Shown piece after piece: positions 37,201 to 45,428 of a DNA stretch of 64,000 nt (its first letter is position 1; each line of letters starts with the position of its first letter). The notes under the pieces were generated by a model that was not told the DNA's origin, ran no database searches, and saw only the letters and a program-made list of their open reading frames with translations. Source of the stretch: Anaeromassilibacillus sp. An172 (GTDB lineage Bacteria > Bacillota > Clostridia > Oscillospirales > Acutalibacteraceae); NCBI RefSeq assembly GCF_002160515.1, contig NZ_NFKS01000005.1:1-64000 (forward strand), in the 5' to 3' direction. A program made the translations under genes and the position numbers.

Positions 37201-37999
37201 TAACTGTCAAATCAGCTGTTCTCTTTGTTTCTTGTCCGTCAGTTACCTCATAAGCAACTTTCACCTGCTTGTCTACGAGAGGAGTTGCAATGTTACCTTC
37301 AGGTGTAATAACATTATCATAGTTACTGCCTGCAAATGTAACTTTAAAGCCCTCTGGAACTTCAGGAAGTGGAACAGTTGTGTCGTCAGCTGTGATTTCA
37401 GGAGCAGTTATAGAATTTACTAATTCTGCAAGTGTATGGTCTGAAATTACAAGTGGTTCTGCAAAAAGTCCAATTTCAAAAATTGAAATTGTATTCCAAG
37501 TTACCTCTTTGCCTGATTCGTCCTGTCCTCTATCGGCGAAATCTTTAATGTAAATTCTAAAATATCTACCTGTTGCAGGAGTATCAAAATTTACCTTTGT
37601 ATTCCAGCCATCATAAAGTTCAGTACTTGAATAGCTGTAAGCTACTTTCCAAGAATCTGCAGCAGCTGTGTCTGAATACTGAATCTCGAAACTTTTTACA
37701 GTATTTCTCTCCCAGTGTATAGTTGCAGCAGCAATCTCTGTTGGCTCGCCCATGTCGATCTGAACCCAGTGAGGTGCGTTAGCAACAGCACTTGCCCAAC
37801 GGGTTGAATCGCTTCCGTCAACGGTTTTCGGTGCAGCAAAATCATTTGTTTCACTGCTGTCAGCAGTAGCTGTTTTGCCTGTTGCCAAATTTGTGTTCTC
37901 TGCTGCCGATGAACTAAAGGAAATCATTGAAAACATTCCCATTATCATCGTCAAAGCCAGCAAAACAGATAATGCTTTTTTTGTGATATTTTTTTGCAT
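34229..37999 (-). CDS. Second secreted GH20 hexosaminidase with dockerin
   Basis: A 1256-residue paralogue of the neighbouring enzyme. The ATG at 37999 follows AAGGAG and starts a proper signal peptide (1-33, ending near SSSAAE); the longer frame to 38050 adds an untypical leader. Modules are one CBM32 (about 36-180), an Ig-like linker (190-270), GH20b (285-405), the GH20 barrel (about 410-770) with Asp588-Glu589 (VNVGADEY), a LamG domain (about 790-965), an F5/8-like domain (980-1120), a helical FIVAR-like linker and a C-terminal dockerin. The dockerin repeats begin DIDGSGNVTVSD and DIDLDGSVDIED. SWYKLNDFELHLNDN resembles lacto-N-biosidase-type GH20. Likely acts with its neighbour on mucin or milk-type glycans (inference). 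Confidence 0.92.
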   Translation of the reverse strand: MQKNITKKALSVLLALTMIMGMFSMISFSSSAAENTNLATGKTATADSSETNDFAAPKTVDGSDSTRWASAVANAPHWVQIDMGEPTEIAAATIHWERNTVKSFEIQYSDTAAADSWKVAYSYSSTELYDGWNTKVNFDTPATGRYFRIYIKDFADRGQDESGKEVTWNTISIFEIGLFAEPLVISDHTLAELVNSITAPEITADDTTVPLPEVPEGFKVTFAGSNYDNVITPEGNIATPLVDKQVKVAYEVTDGQETKRTADLTVTVPGKVAASAEENNAKPVVIPEIAEWIGSTGDMTITESSKVVYASEDLKATADLFAADYLEVTGMELAVTAGTKEDVAAGDFYLALDAEDTMNLRDEGYYVNIADGAAYVTANTATGARWATVTFLQILKQNGTTIPQGEMRDYPKYEIRGFMLDVGRIPIEMETIYDIAKTMSWYKLNDFELHLNDNLIFLEDYVNAGLDPLDAYSAFRMESDITNDEGEGITAEDLYYTKDEFRQLITDSRAIGVNIVPEFDFPAHSLAITSVFDELAVDYINGSGRSYADHFDLSNPESTELIKDIWDEYLDGENPVFDELTTVNVGADEYTHNNEDYRKFADTILKYIQQEKGRTVRIWGSLSTITGTTPVYSDDVQMYIWNTGWANPKAMLEQGYDLININDGSVYIVPGANYYYDYLNPTSIYNNWKPNVIGGTTIAETEDQMLGGAYAIWNDCIDTRDNGIYEYDDFDRFYKPVAAFSEKLWGEGTEKTATELAETFEETSTAPGTNPYNEVETTANDKTFAEYTFDDGTGTDVTGNGYNLTDNSENVTYTDIAEGNQALVLNGDTSYVETPIEYLPVDTNLTIRVKRTSYSNEEQILFESDYQPANGAGKYAIQAVQADTGKVGFVRGARTYTFDYELPVGEWVTLTFKGEQNFASLYVNGELVDSLGSTAGLAMRATLSSPFNRIGSKTNAFIGLVDYVKADNLNAPDETIISNDSFTVECDNQNPAAGSEGPISYAFDNNLNTFWHSNYTPMQALPANIEIHANEGTTLDVGAITYVPRQSGDNGYITSATFYYKNTEAGVNEWTEITSVNWAADSSTKKVNFDSIISATDIKITVKAGKNNYGSAAEFYLHNQMDASNAEGLNNAKANADEVIAEYADIMNNEKFAEAYNKAAELLENGGTQEEYDAAASALAAMNAVVIRGGDIDGSGNVTVSDATIIQLIVSGKTIDNADTYSKYSDIDLDGSVDIEDATIIQTYLTGASDIFGKTV

Positions 38000-38035
38000 T
38001 TTGTTTTTCTCCTTTCTCATAATAAATGCTAAAAT

Positions 38036-38049
38036 TGGCACGTATGCCA
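38036..38049. promoter_or_regulatory. Inverted repeat just after the GH20 promoter start point
   Basis: TGGCA (38036-38040) and TGCCA (38045-38049) flank four bases directly downstream of the predicted transcript start near 38055. The position suits an operator for a repressor, or a small hairpin at the mRNA 5' end. No matching site was found before the other GH20 gene. Confidence 0.35.
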
Positions 38050-38061
38050 CTTACAATATAT

Positions 38062-38090
38062 AGTATATCACAACAAAAAAAAGACAACAA
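38062..38090 (-). promoter_or_regulatory. Promoter of the GH20 pair
   Basis: TTGTTG (38085-38090) and TATACT (38062-38067) on the minus strand are 17 bases apart. It reads into the second GH20 gene and possibly through both. Confidence 0.65.
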
Positions 38091-38161
38091 TAGTTAAAAT
38101 GTATATTTTTTATATATTTTTTTGTGCACTTATTACAATCACAAAAATAATATGTGTAAAA

Positions 38162-38195
38162 AGCCGGATACCACTGAATTCAGTAATATCCGGCT
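38162..38195 (-). terminator. Terminator after the Crp/Fnr regulator
   Basis: AGCCGGATA (38162-38170) pairs with TATCCGGCT (38187-38195), with an inner ACTGAATTCAGT palindrome in the loop, and a T5 run follows on the minus strand. It closes the long tig-to-crp gene series. Confidence 0.85.
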
Positions 38196-38212
38196 CTTAA
38201 ATAAACTTATTT

Positions 38213-38878
38213 TTATTGGTTTCTTACCAGGTTTTGCAGATATTTTTTGTTAATTATCTCAACAGCACCTCGGTTTATACTTACAACACCATCTTCCGCA
38301 AAACTCTTAAGCATCCTGCTTACGACTTCTCTGGCGCTTCCTATTTCTTTGGCTATGTCACCATGAGTTGTTTTAATTACATTGGTATTTTTCCTGTTCA
38401 TTTCATCCAGTAAATAAATAGCAAGACGTTTATCAAATCCCATAAATAGAATTTGCTGCATTGCCCACATAGTATCAGAAAATCTTTCAGCTGTAATCCT
38501 CAGCATAAAATTTTCTGCATATACATTTGTTTTCATTACAGAAGAAAATGCCGCAGGAGATATAAGTAAAAGACTGCAATCCTCCCTGGCGTCTACAAAA
38601 ACATCAAAAGTTATCTGAGAAAGGACACAGGAAGCTGAAAGAACACAAACATCATTTTCATAAAGATTATAAAGAGTAACTTCTCTGCCTTCATCTGACA
38701 ATATATAAGTACGCAGACTCCCTTTTAAAATAACAAGGACTCCAAGACATTCTTCAGAAGCACTGTAAACATGACTGCCTTTTTTATAATTAACAGTTTT
38801 GCAGTTATCCTTAAGCAATGTCTGTTCCTCTTTATTCAATTTTTCCCAAAAAGGCAAATAATCTTCAAGTTTATGCAT
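38213..38878 (-). CDS. Crp/Fnr-family transcriptional regulator
   Basis: A 221-residue regulator with an N-terminal cyclic-nucleotide-binding-type beta-barrel (about 15-120) and a C-terminal Crp winged helix (about 150-215). Its recognition helix lies in HGDIAKEIGSAREVVSRMLKSF. Seven Cys are scattered (C26, then C44 and others), but they do not form the N-terminal CxxCxxxC cluster of E. coli Fnr, so an iron-sulfur oxygen sensor is not supported. The ligand is unknown. It lies 28 bases after lysA, without a separate promoter, so it is probably transcribed with the lon-ysxC-lysA genes. Confidence 0.9.
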   Translation of the reverse strand: MHKLEDYLPFWEKLNKEEQTLLKDNCKTVNYKKGSHVYSASEECLGVLVILKGSLRTYILSDEGREVTLYNLYENDVCVLSASCVLSQITFDVFVDAREDCSLLLISPAAFSSVMKTNVYAENFMLRITAERFSDTMWAMQQILFMGFDKRLAIYLLDEMNRKNTNVIKTTHGDIAKEIGSAREVVSRMLKSFAEDGVVSINRGAVEIINKKYLQNLVRNQ

Positions 38879-38906
38879 AAAAATCAGCCACCTATCAAAT
38901 TCAATA

Positions 38907-40211
38907 TCAGATATCGTTTCTTATAATATCTTCATAGGATTCTCTTTTAACAATAACTCTGCTTTCTCCATCCTTAACCATTACAATGGCAGGTCTCGGA
39001 TTTCTATTATAATTAGAAGCCATGGAATAGTTATATGCTCCTGTTGAGAGAACCGCTATAACATCTCCGTCATCAGGCTTTGCAATCATGCAGTTTTCCT
39101 GAACCAGGTCACCGCTCTCACAGCACTTACCTGCAATAGTAGCTTTATAGTCAGCGTCTTTATCTGCCTTTGATGCATTTATTACAGTATATGCAGAACC
39201 GTAAAGAGCGTATCTGATATTGTCAGTCATACCGCCGTCAATAGCTACATAACTGCGGACATTTGGTATTTCCTTTACTGAACCAACTGTGTAAAGAGTT
39301 ACACCGGCTTCACCTACAATTGATCTGCCCGGCTCAATGTATATATAAGGAACAGGAATATTGTGCTCTTCAGCCTTTGCCTTTATAGCCTTAGAAACAG
39401 CTTCCATATATTTCTCATATGCAACAGGCTTATCGCTGTCCACATATTTTATACCGAAACCGCCGCCCAGGTTTAACTCTGTTATCTGATGTCCAAGCTC
39501 ATTTTTGATTTTTGCAATAAAGTCCATCATAATTTCAGCAGCTGCAACAAAAGGAGCAATATCAAAAATCTGTGAACCTATATGGCAGTGAAGTTCGGTA
39601 AAATTAAGGTTTTTAGCTTTCAAAACCTCTTTTACACCTTCAAAAGCTTCTCCTGTTTCAAGGGCAAATCCAAACTTGGAGTCGATTTGACCTGTTCTGA
39701 TAAAGTCGTGTGTATGAGCGTCAACACCGGGCTTAATTCTCATGGAAACATTTACTGTTTTACCGAATTTCTCAGCTGCATTATTAACTCTCTGGATTTC
39801 GCTGAGGTTGTCCATAACGATTTTGCCAACACCGGCCTCAACAGCCATTTCTATCTCGTCTACAGTCTTGTTATTTCCGTGGAAATGTATTTTTTCAGCT
39901 GGATAACCTGCCTTCAAAGCTGTGTAAATTTCACCGCCTGAAACAACATCAAGACCTATATTTTCCTGTTTTGCTATTCTGCACATTTCCATACAGCAAA
40001 GAGCCTTTGAAGCATAAAGAGGAAGACCGTTTCCGTCATAATATTTTTTGAAAGACTGCAAATATTCTCTGCAAATATTTCTAATCATAGTTTCGTCGAG
40101 AACATATAAAGGTGTTCCGTATTTTTCGGCAAGCTCCAAGCAGTCACATCCGCCAACTTCTAAATGACCTTTGGAATTAACTTTTACACTGTTGTTAAAA
40201 TTATTCTTCAT
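38907..40211 (-). CDS. lysA: Diaminopimelate decarboxylase
   Basis: Decarboxylates meso-diaminopimelate to lysine. The 434-residue PLP fold-type III enzyme has LYASKALCC with the PLP Lys, HGNNKTVDEI, HCHIGSQIFD, the glycine-rich LNLGGGFGIKY loop, EPGRSIVGEAG, and the intersubunit CCESGDLV with the catalytic Cys. The frame is open to 40247, but the ATG at 40211 follows AAAGGAC and overlaps the ysxC end by 11 bases. It is separated from the asd-dapA-dapB block by 23 kb. Confidence 0.95.
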   Translation of the reverse strand: MKNNFNNSVKVNSKGHLEVGGCDCLELAEKYGTPLYVLDETMIRNICREYLQSFKKYYDGNGLPLYASKALCCMEMCRIAKQENIGLDVVSGGEIYTALKAGYPAEKIHFHGNNKTVDEIEMAVEAGVGKIVMDNLSEIQRVNNAAEKFGKTVNVSMRIKPGVDAHTHDFIRTGQIDSKFGFALETGEAFEGVKEVLKAKNLNFTELHCHIGSQIFDIAPFVAAAEIMMDFIAKIKNELGHQITELNLGGGFGIKYVDSDKPVAYEKYMEAVSKAIKAKAEEHNIPVPYIYIEPGRSIVGEAGVTLYTVGSVKEIPNVRSYVAIDGGMTDNIRYALYGSAYTVINASKADKDADYKATIAGKCCESGDLVQENCMIAKPDDGDVIAVLSTGAYNYSMASNYNRNPRPAIVMVKDGESRVIVKRESYEDIIRNDI

Positions 40212-40824
40212 CAAATTCTTCTGTCCTTTCAGTGGAATAAAAATCATCTACACATTCATCTATAACATTTCTTATTTCCTCTGCGCCCTCTCCGTTAAGA
40301 GCAGAAAAAGGAAAAAGTGAAATTCCCTCATACTCTCCCAATTCTGTTTTGAGTTCTTCCATTCTCTTTATAAACTGGGACTTTTTAAGCTTGTCCTTTT
40401 TAGTGAGAACAATAATAAAAGGAAAACCATTTTCAACAAGGAAATTTATCATATGCATATCATCTGCAGATGGTTTATGTCTTATGTCAACTATCTGAAC
40501 CACAAGACAAAAGTTTCTGTCCTGGGCAAAATAGCCCTCCATAAGCTCTGACCAGCGTTCTTTTTCTGAACGTGAAACTTTAGCATATCCGTAACCGGGC
40601 AAGTCCACAAGATGAAATCTGTCAACGCTGAAAAAGTTTATTGTTGCGGTCTTTCCCGGAGTTGCGCTTACACGAGCCAAGGCCTTTCTGTTTACAAGCT
40701 TGTTAATGAGGGAGGATTTTCCAACATTGGAACGTCCTGAAAATACAATCTCCGGCTTTTCAGAAGGCGGAAGCTGTGAGGAAGTTCCCGCAGCAAACTC
40801 AAATTTCACATTATTTATGTTCAA
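40201..40824 (-). CDS. ysxC: Ribosome biogenesis GTPase YsxC (EngB)
   Basis: A 207-residue GTPase needed for 50S ribosome assembly. Nucleotide motifs are FSGRSNVGKSSLINKL (G1), ATPGKTATINFF (G2), VDLPGYGYAKV (G3), LTKKDKL (G4) and the SAL segment (G5). The start is TTG at 40824, overlapping the lon TGA stop as TTGA, with AAGGAGGT in the last lon codons. This is a clear coupling signal. lon-ysxC adjacency is common in Firmicutes. Confidence 0.95.
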   Translation of the reverse strand: MNINNVKFEFAAGTSSQLPPSEKPEIVFSGRSNVGKSSLINKLVNRKALARVSATPGKTATINFFSVDRFHLVDLPGYGYAKVSRSEKERWSELMEGYFAQDRNFCLVVQIVDIRHKPSADDMHMINFLVENGFPFIIVLTKKDKLKKSQFIKRMEELKTELGEYEGISLFPFSALNGEGAEEIRNVIDECVDDFYSTERTEEFDEE

Positions 40825-43232
40825 AGGGTAACCTCCTTCATACTTTCGTCAATACCACTTGCATTAAGTGATTTTTTTGTCTTTTTTCTGCCCGATGGGG
40901 TTTTTTCTGTTTTATCTAAAACAGCGATTTTCAACACTTCTTTTATATCGGAAACCGGTATAAAAGTCACATTGTTTTTAACATCTTCGTCAATTTCAGC
41001 TAAATCTCGGCTGTTTTCTTTCGGGATAATTACGGTTTTAATCCCGTTTTTATAGGCTGCCATACTCTTCTCGTTAAGTCCGCCGATAGGTAGAACCTTT
41101 CCTCTAAGTGTTATCTCACCTGTCATAGCGACGTCGTGTCTAACCTTTTTGTTTGACAAGGCTGAATACAGAGCAGTAGCCATTGTGATACCGGCAGAAG
41201 GTCCGTCCTTTGGAACAGCACCCTCAGGCGCATGAATGTGGATATCCTTTGTTGAATAAAACATAGGATCTATGTTCAATTCATCCGCATGACTTCTGAT
41301 ACATGTAACGGCAGTTTTTGCAGACTCCTTCATAACATCGCCCAAAGATCCTGTAAGTTCGATTTTACCTGTTCCCTGCATCACTGCAATTTCAATAGGC
41401 AAAAGCTCTCCGCCAACGGAAGTCCATGCAAGGCCGTTTACATATCCAACTTCATCTTTATTTGATTTTTCAGAATCGCTGTACTTTGCAGGTCCCAGCA
41501 GTTCTTCCAAATCTTTATTTGAAATAGTAATCTTCTCAATATCCTCTGTGAGCTTCTTATAAACAGACTTTCTCATAACGGAAGCTATTGTTCTTTCAAG
41601 ATTTCTAACGCCGGCTTCTTTTGTATAGTTGTTTATAATAATCTCAACAGCTTTAGGTGTAAACTTAAAATCTTTAGCATTTAATCCGCAGTTTTTAAGC
41701 TGTTTTGGAATCAGATGCTTTTTCGCAATATTGATTTTCTCAACAAGGGTATAGCTTGGAAGTTCTATAACCTCCATTCTGTCCCTCAAAGGTGCAGGGA
41801 TTGTTGAGTAATCGTTTGCCGTTGTCACGAACATAACGTCAGACAAATCAAAAGGCAAGTCTATGTAGTGGTCAGTGAATGTGTTGTTCTGCTCGCTGTC
41901 CAAAACCTCCAGAAGAGCCGATGTTGGGTCGCCTTTATAGTCGGAAGCAAGCTTATCAATCTCATCAAGAACAATAAGCGGATTCATAGTTCCTGCCTGC
42001 TTCATTGCATTTATTATGCGTCCCGGCATTGAACCCACATATGTGCGTCTGTGACCTCTGATTTCTGCTTCATCTCTCACGCCGCCCAAAGCAACTCTCG
42101 CATATTTTTTACCTATCGCCTCAGCAACTGATTTTGCAATAGAAGTTTTTCCAACGCCTGGAGGGCCTAAAAGGCAGATTATCTGGCCTTTCATATCCGG
42201 AGCATTTTTCTTAACTGCCAAATACTCCAAAAATCTCTCTTTTACTTTTTTCAAACCGTAATGGTTTTTATCAAGGGACTCAGCTACTCTTTTCAAATCT
42301 ATATCGTCTTCTGAGTACACATTCCATGGAAGTTCAAGGCATGTGTCAAGATAAGTTCTTATAACCGCAGCTTCCTGACTCATAAACGGAGTTTTATCAA
42401 GTTTAGCGCACTCTTTCAAAAGAGTTGTTTCAACCTCTTCGGGAAGCTTCAGCTCTCTTATCTTCTCTTCGTACTCACGTATTTCATCGTCAGGTTCGTC
42501 CTCGCCCAGCTCGCTTTTGATTATCTGGAGCTGTTCACGGAGCATGTATTCCTTTTGACTTTCGTCAATTTTCGCCCTCGCTTTATCGGTAAGCTCTCTT
42601 TCTATTTTTAAAAGATATACTTCATTTGTGAGAAAATCAAGTATAAACTCAAGTCTTTCTGTAACATCTTTAGTAGCAAGTATTCTCTGCTTGCTTTCAA
42701 ATCCCGCCTGAATATTTGCTGCGATAAAATCTGAAAAATCATCGGCATTCTTGGCATTTTGAGATTTGTATAATATATCTGACGGCATTTTAGGCATATA
42801 TTTCAGATATTCCTCGAAAACATTTCTAACTGATCTGACCAATGCCAAATTCATTACCGTTGTCTTGTTTTTAATATATTTTACCGGCTCAACTATGGCA
42901 GAAATAAACTCGCCGTCTGCATTATATTCCTTAATTTCAGCACGATACTGGCCTTCAATTACAACTCTCACCATATTTTCAGGCTGCTTAACAAGCTGTA
43001 CTATTTTTGCCACTACACCTGTTTCAAAAACGTCATCTTTCAGAGGAGCATCTATTGCAGGGTCTTTCTGTGCAACCACAAAAATATGCTGGTCTGAACC
43101 CATTGCGCTGTATAATGCGTTTACGGATTTTTCCCTTGCCACATCGAAATGTATAAGCATACCAGGGAAAATAACAAGTCCTCTGAGAGGCAAAACCGGC
43201 ATGATAGAAGTCATACCTTCCTGTACATTCAT
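40821..43232 (-). CDS. lon: ATP-dependent protease Lon (La)
   Basis: An 803-residue AAA+ protease that degrades misfolded and regulatory proteins in the cytoplasm. The N-terminal LAN domain starts at [12 protein letters not shown]. The Walker A is [12 protein letters not shown] and Walker B is [11 protein letters not shown]. The catalytic Ser is in [14 protein letters not shown], with its Lys partner in [14 protein letters not shown]. The chosen ATG at 43232 has AGGAGG seven bases upstream; an in-frame upstream extension to 43319 lacks this and encodes atypical residues. It lies between clpX and ysxC in the protease cluster. No CIRCE or CtsR operator was seen. Confidence 0.97.
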   Translation of the reverse strand: MNVQEGMTSIMPVLPLRGLVIFPGMLIHFDVAREKSVNALYSAMGSDQHIFVVAQKDPAIDAPLKDDVFETGVVAKIVQLVKQPENMVRVVIEGQYRAEIKEYNADGEFISAIVEPVKYIKNKTTVMNLALVRSVRNVFEEYLKYMPKMPSDILYKSQNAKNADDFSDFIAANIQAGFESKQRILATKDVTERLEFILDFLTNEVYLLKIERELTDKARAKIDESQKEYMLREQLQIIKSELGEDEPDDEIREYEEKIRELKLPEEVETTLLKECAKLDKTPFMSQEAAVIRTYLDTCLELPWNVYSEDDIDLKRVAESLDKNHYGLKKVKERFLEYLAVKKNAPDMKGQIICLLGPPGVGKTSIAKSVAEAIGKKYARVALGGVRDEAEIRGHRRTYVGSMPGRIINAMKQAGTMNPLIVLDEIDKLASDYKGDPTSALLEVLDSEQNNTFTDHYIDLPFDLSDVMFVTTANDYSTIPAPLRDRMEVIELPSYTLVEKINIAKKHLIPKQLKNCGLNAKDFKFTPKAVEIIINNYTKEAGVRNLERTIASVMRKSVYKKLTEDIEKITISNKDLEELLGPAKYSDSEKSNKDEVGYVNGLAWTSVGGELLPIEIAVMQGTGKIELTGSLGDVMKESAKTAVTCIRSHADELNIDPMFYSTKDIHIHAPEGAVPKDGPSAGITMATALYSALSNKKVRHDVAMTGEITLRGKVLPIGGLNEKSMAAYKNGIKTVIIPKENSRDLAEIDEDVKNNVTFIPVSDIKEVLKIAVLDKTEKTPSGRKKTKKSLNASGIDESMKEVTL

Positions 43233-43325
43233 ATCATTGCCTCCTAACTTTAAAATTTCTAAAATAAATAAAATCCACAAAAGCTGTATGTTGAAAAAAG
43301 TACAACACACAGCTTCCATACTTAA

Positions 43326-44651
43326 TTAAGATGCGGAATTGCCGGAGATATCGTCATCGTTTTTACCATCTTCAAGGCTTTTGACAGTTTTCACCGCAAT
43401 TTTACGCTTTGATTTCTTTTTAATAACCGGATTATCGGTATGATTAACCACTCCGGCTGTTATTGTAATTCTCTCAATATCAGGGTCGGAAGGAGTTTCA
43501 AACATCAATTTCATCAATGTATCTTCCATTATTCCTCTAAGACCTCTGGCTCCGGTGTGCTGTTCGCAGGCTTTCTTTGCAATAGCAAGAAGAGCACCCT
43601 TTTCAAAATCAAGTTCAACACCGTCAAGCTCAAAAATCTTCTTATACTGTTTAACAATGGAATTTTTAGGCTCTGTCAAAATTCTTACAAGAGCATTTTC
43701 ATCCAGACCGCTTAAAGAAGTGATAACCGGAAGTCTGCCCACAAGCTCAGGAATAATTCCGAACTTTACAAGGTCGTGAGCAATAACATCCTTCATCCAG
43801 TCTGTGGAATCAAGCTCAACCTTAGACTTGATATCTGCTCCAAATCCCATTGCAGAAGAACCAAGACGTCTTTCAACTATCTTTTCAAGACCTTCAAAAG
43901 CTCCGCCGCAAATAAAGAGAATATTTTTTGTGTTTATCTGCAAGAATTCCTGCTGTGGATGCTTTCTGCCTCCCTGTGGAGGAACATTGGCAACTGTGCC
44001 TTCCAAAATTTTCAGCAGCGCCTGCTGAACTCCTTCACCGCTTACATCTCTTGTTATAGATGGGTTTTCGGATTTTCTTGCAATTTTATCAATTTCATCA
44101 ATATAGATTATACCGTTTTCAGCCGCCTGAATATCATAATCAGCCGCCTGAATCAGCTTGAGAAGAATGTTTTCAACATCTTCGCCCACATAACCTGCTT
44201 CGGTAAGTGTTGTGGCGTCCGCAATAGCAAAGGGAACGTCAAGAGCTTTTGCCAAAGTCTGTGCAAGCAATGTTTTACCAACACCGGTAGGTCCCAGCAA
44301 AAGCACATTACTCTTAGCAAAGTCCACATCCTCGTCGTGGTTTAAAATACGCTTATAGTGATTATAAACCGCAACACTCAATGTGATTTTGGCACTGTCC
44401 TGACCAATAACATAATCGTCAAGGATAGCTTTCAGTTCCTTTGGCTTTAAAAGATGTGAATTATCAAATACAACCTCGTTATCTTCGTGGTTATGAGCTG
44501 CCATTTCTCCGTCTTCAATTATAGACATACACAGCTCAACACACTGGTCGCAGATATATACCCCGTTGCCTGCGATCATTCTTCCGGCAAGCTCCTGTGG
44601 TTTGCCGCAAAAAGAACATCTCACCTGCTGATCATTTTTTTTACTGGGCAT
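43326..44651 (-). CDS. clpX: ATP-dependent Clp protease ATP-binding subunit ClpX
   Basis: A 441-residue unfoldase that feeds substrates to ClpP. The N-terminal zinc domain has [15 protein letters not shown] and CDQCVELC. The AAA+ core shows [19 protein letters not shown] (Walker A), [13 protein letters not shown] (Walker B) and the sensor 2 Arg in [16 protein letters not shown]. It starts at ATG 44651, and a TTG codon just before is in frame. It follows clpP by 14 bases, and lon follows 93 bases downstream. Confidence 0.97.
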   Translation of the reverse strand: MPSKKNDQQVRCSFCGKPQELAGRMIAGNGVYICDQCVELCMSIIEDGEMAAHNHEDNEVVFDNSHLLKPKELKAILDDYVIGQDSAKITLSVAVYNHYKRILNHDEDVDFAKSNVLLLGPTGVGKTLLAQTLAKALDVPFAIADATTLTEAGYVGEDVENILLKLIQAADYDIQAAENGIIYIDEIDKIARKSENPSITRDVSGEGVQQALLKILEGTVANVPPQGGRKHPQQEFLQINTKNILFICGGAFEGLEKIVERRLGSSAMGFGADIKSKVELDSTDWMKDVIAHDLVKFGIIPELVGRLPVITSLSGLDENALVRILTEPKNSIVKQYKKIFELDGVELDFEKGALLAIAKKACEQHTGARGLRGIMEDTLMKLMFETPSDPDIERITITAGVVNHTDNPVIKKKSKRKIAVKTVKSLEDGKNDDDISGNSAS

Positions 44652-44665
44652 CAATTAAACCTCTC

Positions 44666-45247
44666 TTATCTTTTCTCAATAACTTTGTCAATAAGTCCAT
44701 ACTCCAAAGCCTGCTGAGCGGTCATAAAGTTGTCACGCTCTGTGTCACGAGCAATCACATCAAAAGGCTGTCCTGTATTCTTTGCAAGAATTTCATTAAG
44801 ACGCTTTTTAGTGTGAAGAATGTGCTTTGTATGGATTTCAATGTCAGTTGCCTGACCCTGTGCGCCGCCGCTTGGCTGGTGAATCATAATATCACTGTTT
44901 GGAAGAGCCATTCTTTTGCCCTTTGTACCGGCAGCAAGAAGGAAAGCGCCCATGCTTGCAGCCATGCCCATGCAGATTGTAGAAACATCGCACTTGATGT
45001 ACTGCATTGTGTCATAGATTGCAAGTCCGTCGGTAACAGAACCGCCCGGGCTGTTGATGTAAAAGCTTATATCCTTAGAAGGATCCTGACCCTCAAGGTA
45101 AAGAAGCTGAGCAACTATAAGACTTGCTGATGTGCTGTTAACTTCCTCATTCAGCATAATAATTCTATCATTGAGCAAGCGGGAGAAAATATCATATGAA
45201 CGCTCTCCACGGCTGGTCTGCTCTACTACATAAGGTACTAAGCTCAT
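44666..45247 (-). CDS. clpP: ATP-dependent Clp protease proteolytic subunit ClpP
   Basis: A 193-residue serine protease that forms the 14-mer chamber used with ClpX. The catalytic Ser is in [15 protein letters not shown], the His in [16 protein letters not shown] and the Asp in the following ERDNFM region. The N-terminal axial-loop segment [21 protein letters not shown] is conserved. It lies between tig and clpX, the standard Gram-positive order. The preceding gap holds the tig terminator and a possible structured leader. Confidence 0.97.
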   Translation of the reverse strand: MSLVPYVVEQTSRGERSYDIFSRLLNDRIIMLNEEVNSTSASLIVAQLLYLEGQDPSKDISFYINSPGGSVTDGLAIYDTMQYIKCDVSTICMGMAASMGAFLLAAGTKGKRMALPNSDIMIHQPSGGAQGQATDIEIHTKHILHTKKRLNEILAKNTGQPFDVIARDTERDNFMTAQQALEYGLIDKVIEKR

Positions 45248-45278
45248 AAATATACCATCCTTTCAGGAAAGAATTATC

Positions 45279-45352
45279 GGCAGCCAAACATATTTTATTC
45301 ACCATTATCAGGAATAATGAACATTTTTTGTTAAACATCCATGCCGGCTGCC
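45279..45352 (-). other. Possible structured leader of clpP
   Basis: GGCAGCC (45279-45285) and GGCTGCC (45346-45352) can close a 74-base element containing a smaller hairpin, CATTAT with ATAATG (45303-45308 and 45314-45319). It lies between the tig terminator and the clpP ribosome site. It may be a regulatory leader or a processing site, with no Rfam family recognised. Confidence 0.3.
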
Positions 45353-45380
45353 AAAAAATAAAAAACCATTTTATAGGCTT

Positions 45381-45409
45381 TTCGCAGACGCCAAAAAAGC
45401 GTCTGCGAA
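45381..45409 (-). terminator. Terminator of tig
   Basis: TTCGCAGACGC (45381-45391) pairs perfectly with GCGTCTGCGAA (45399-45409) around seven bases, just after the tig stop codon. clpP therefore probably has a separate promoter or receives read-through. Confidence 0.8.
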
Positions 45410-45428
45410 ATATAATAATATTGCTAAA

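Noticed and set aside
38117-38145. CRP-type operator upstream of the GH20 genes
   Set aside because: TGTG and CACA arms are present but their spacing does not fit a CRP or FNR site.
43776-44345. Open frame antisense to clpX
   Set aside because: It is the mirror of conserved AAA+ coding sequence, with no start signal or family resemblance.
45248-45428. CIRCE or CtsR operator before clpP
   Set aside because: Neither the TTAGCACTC inverted repeat nor the GGTCAAA heptad repeat occurs.
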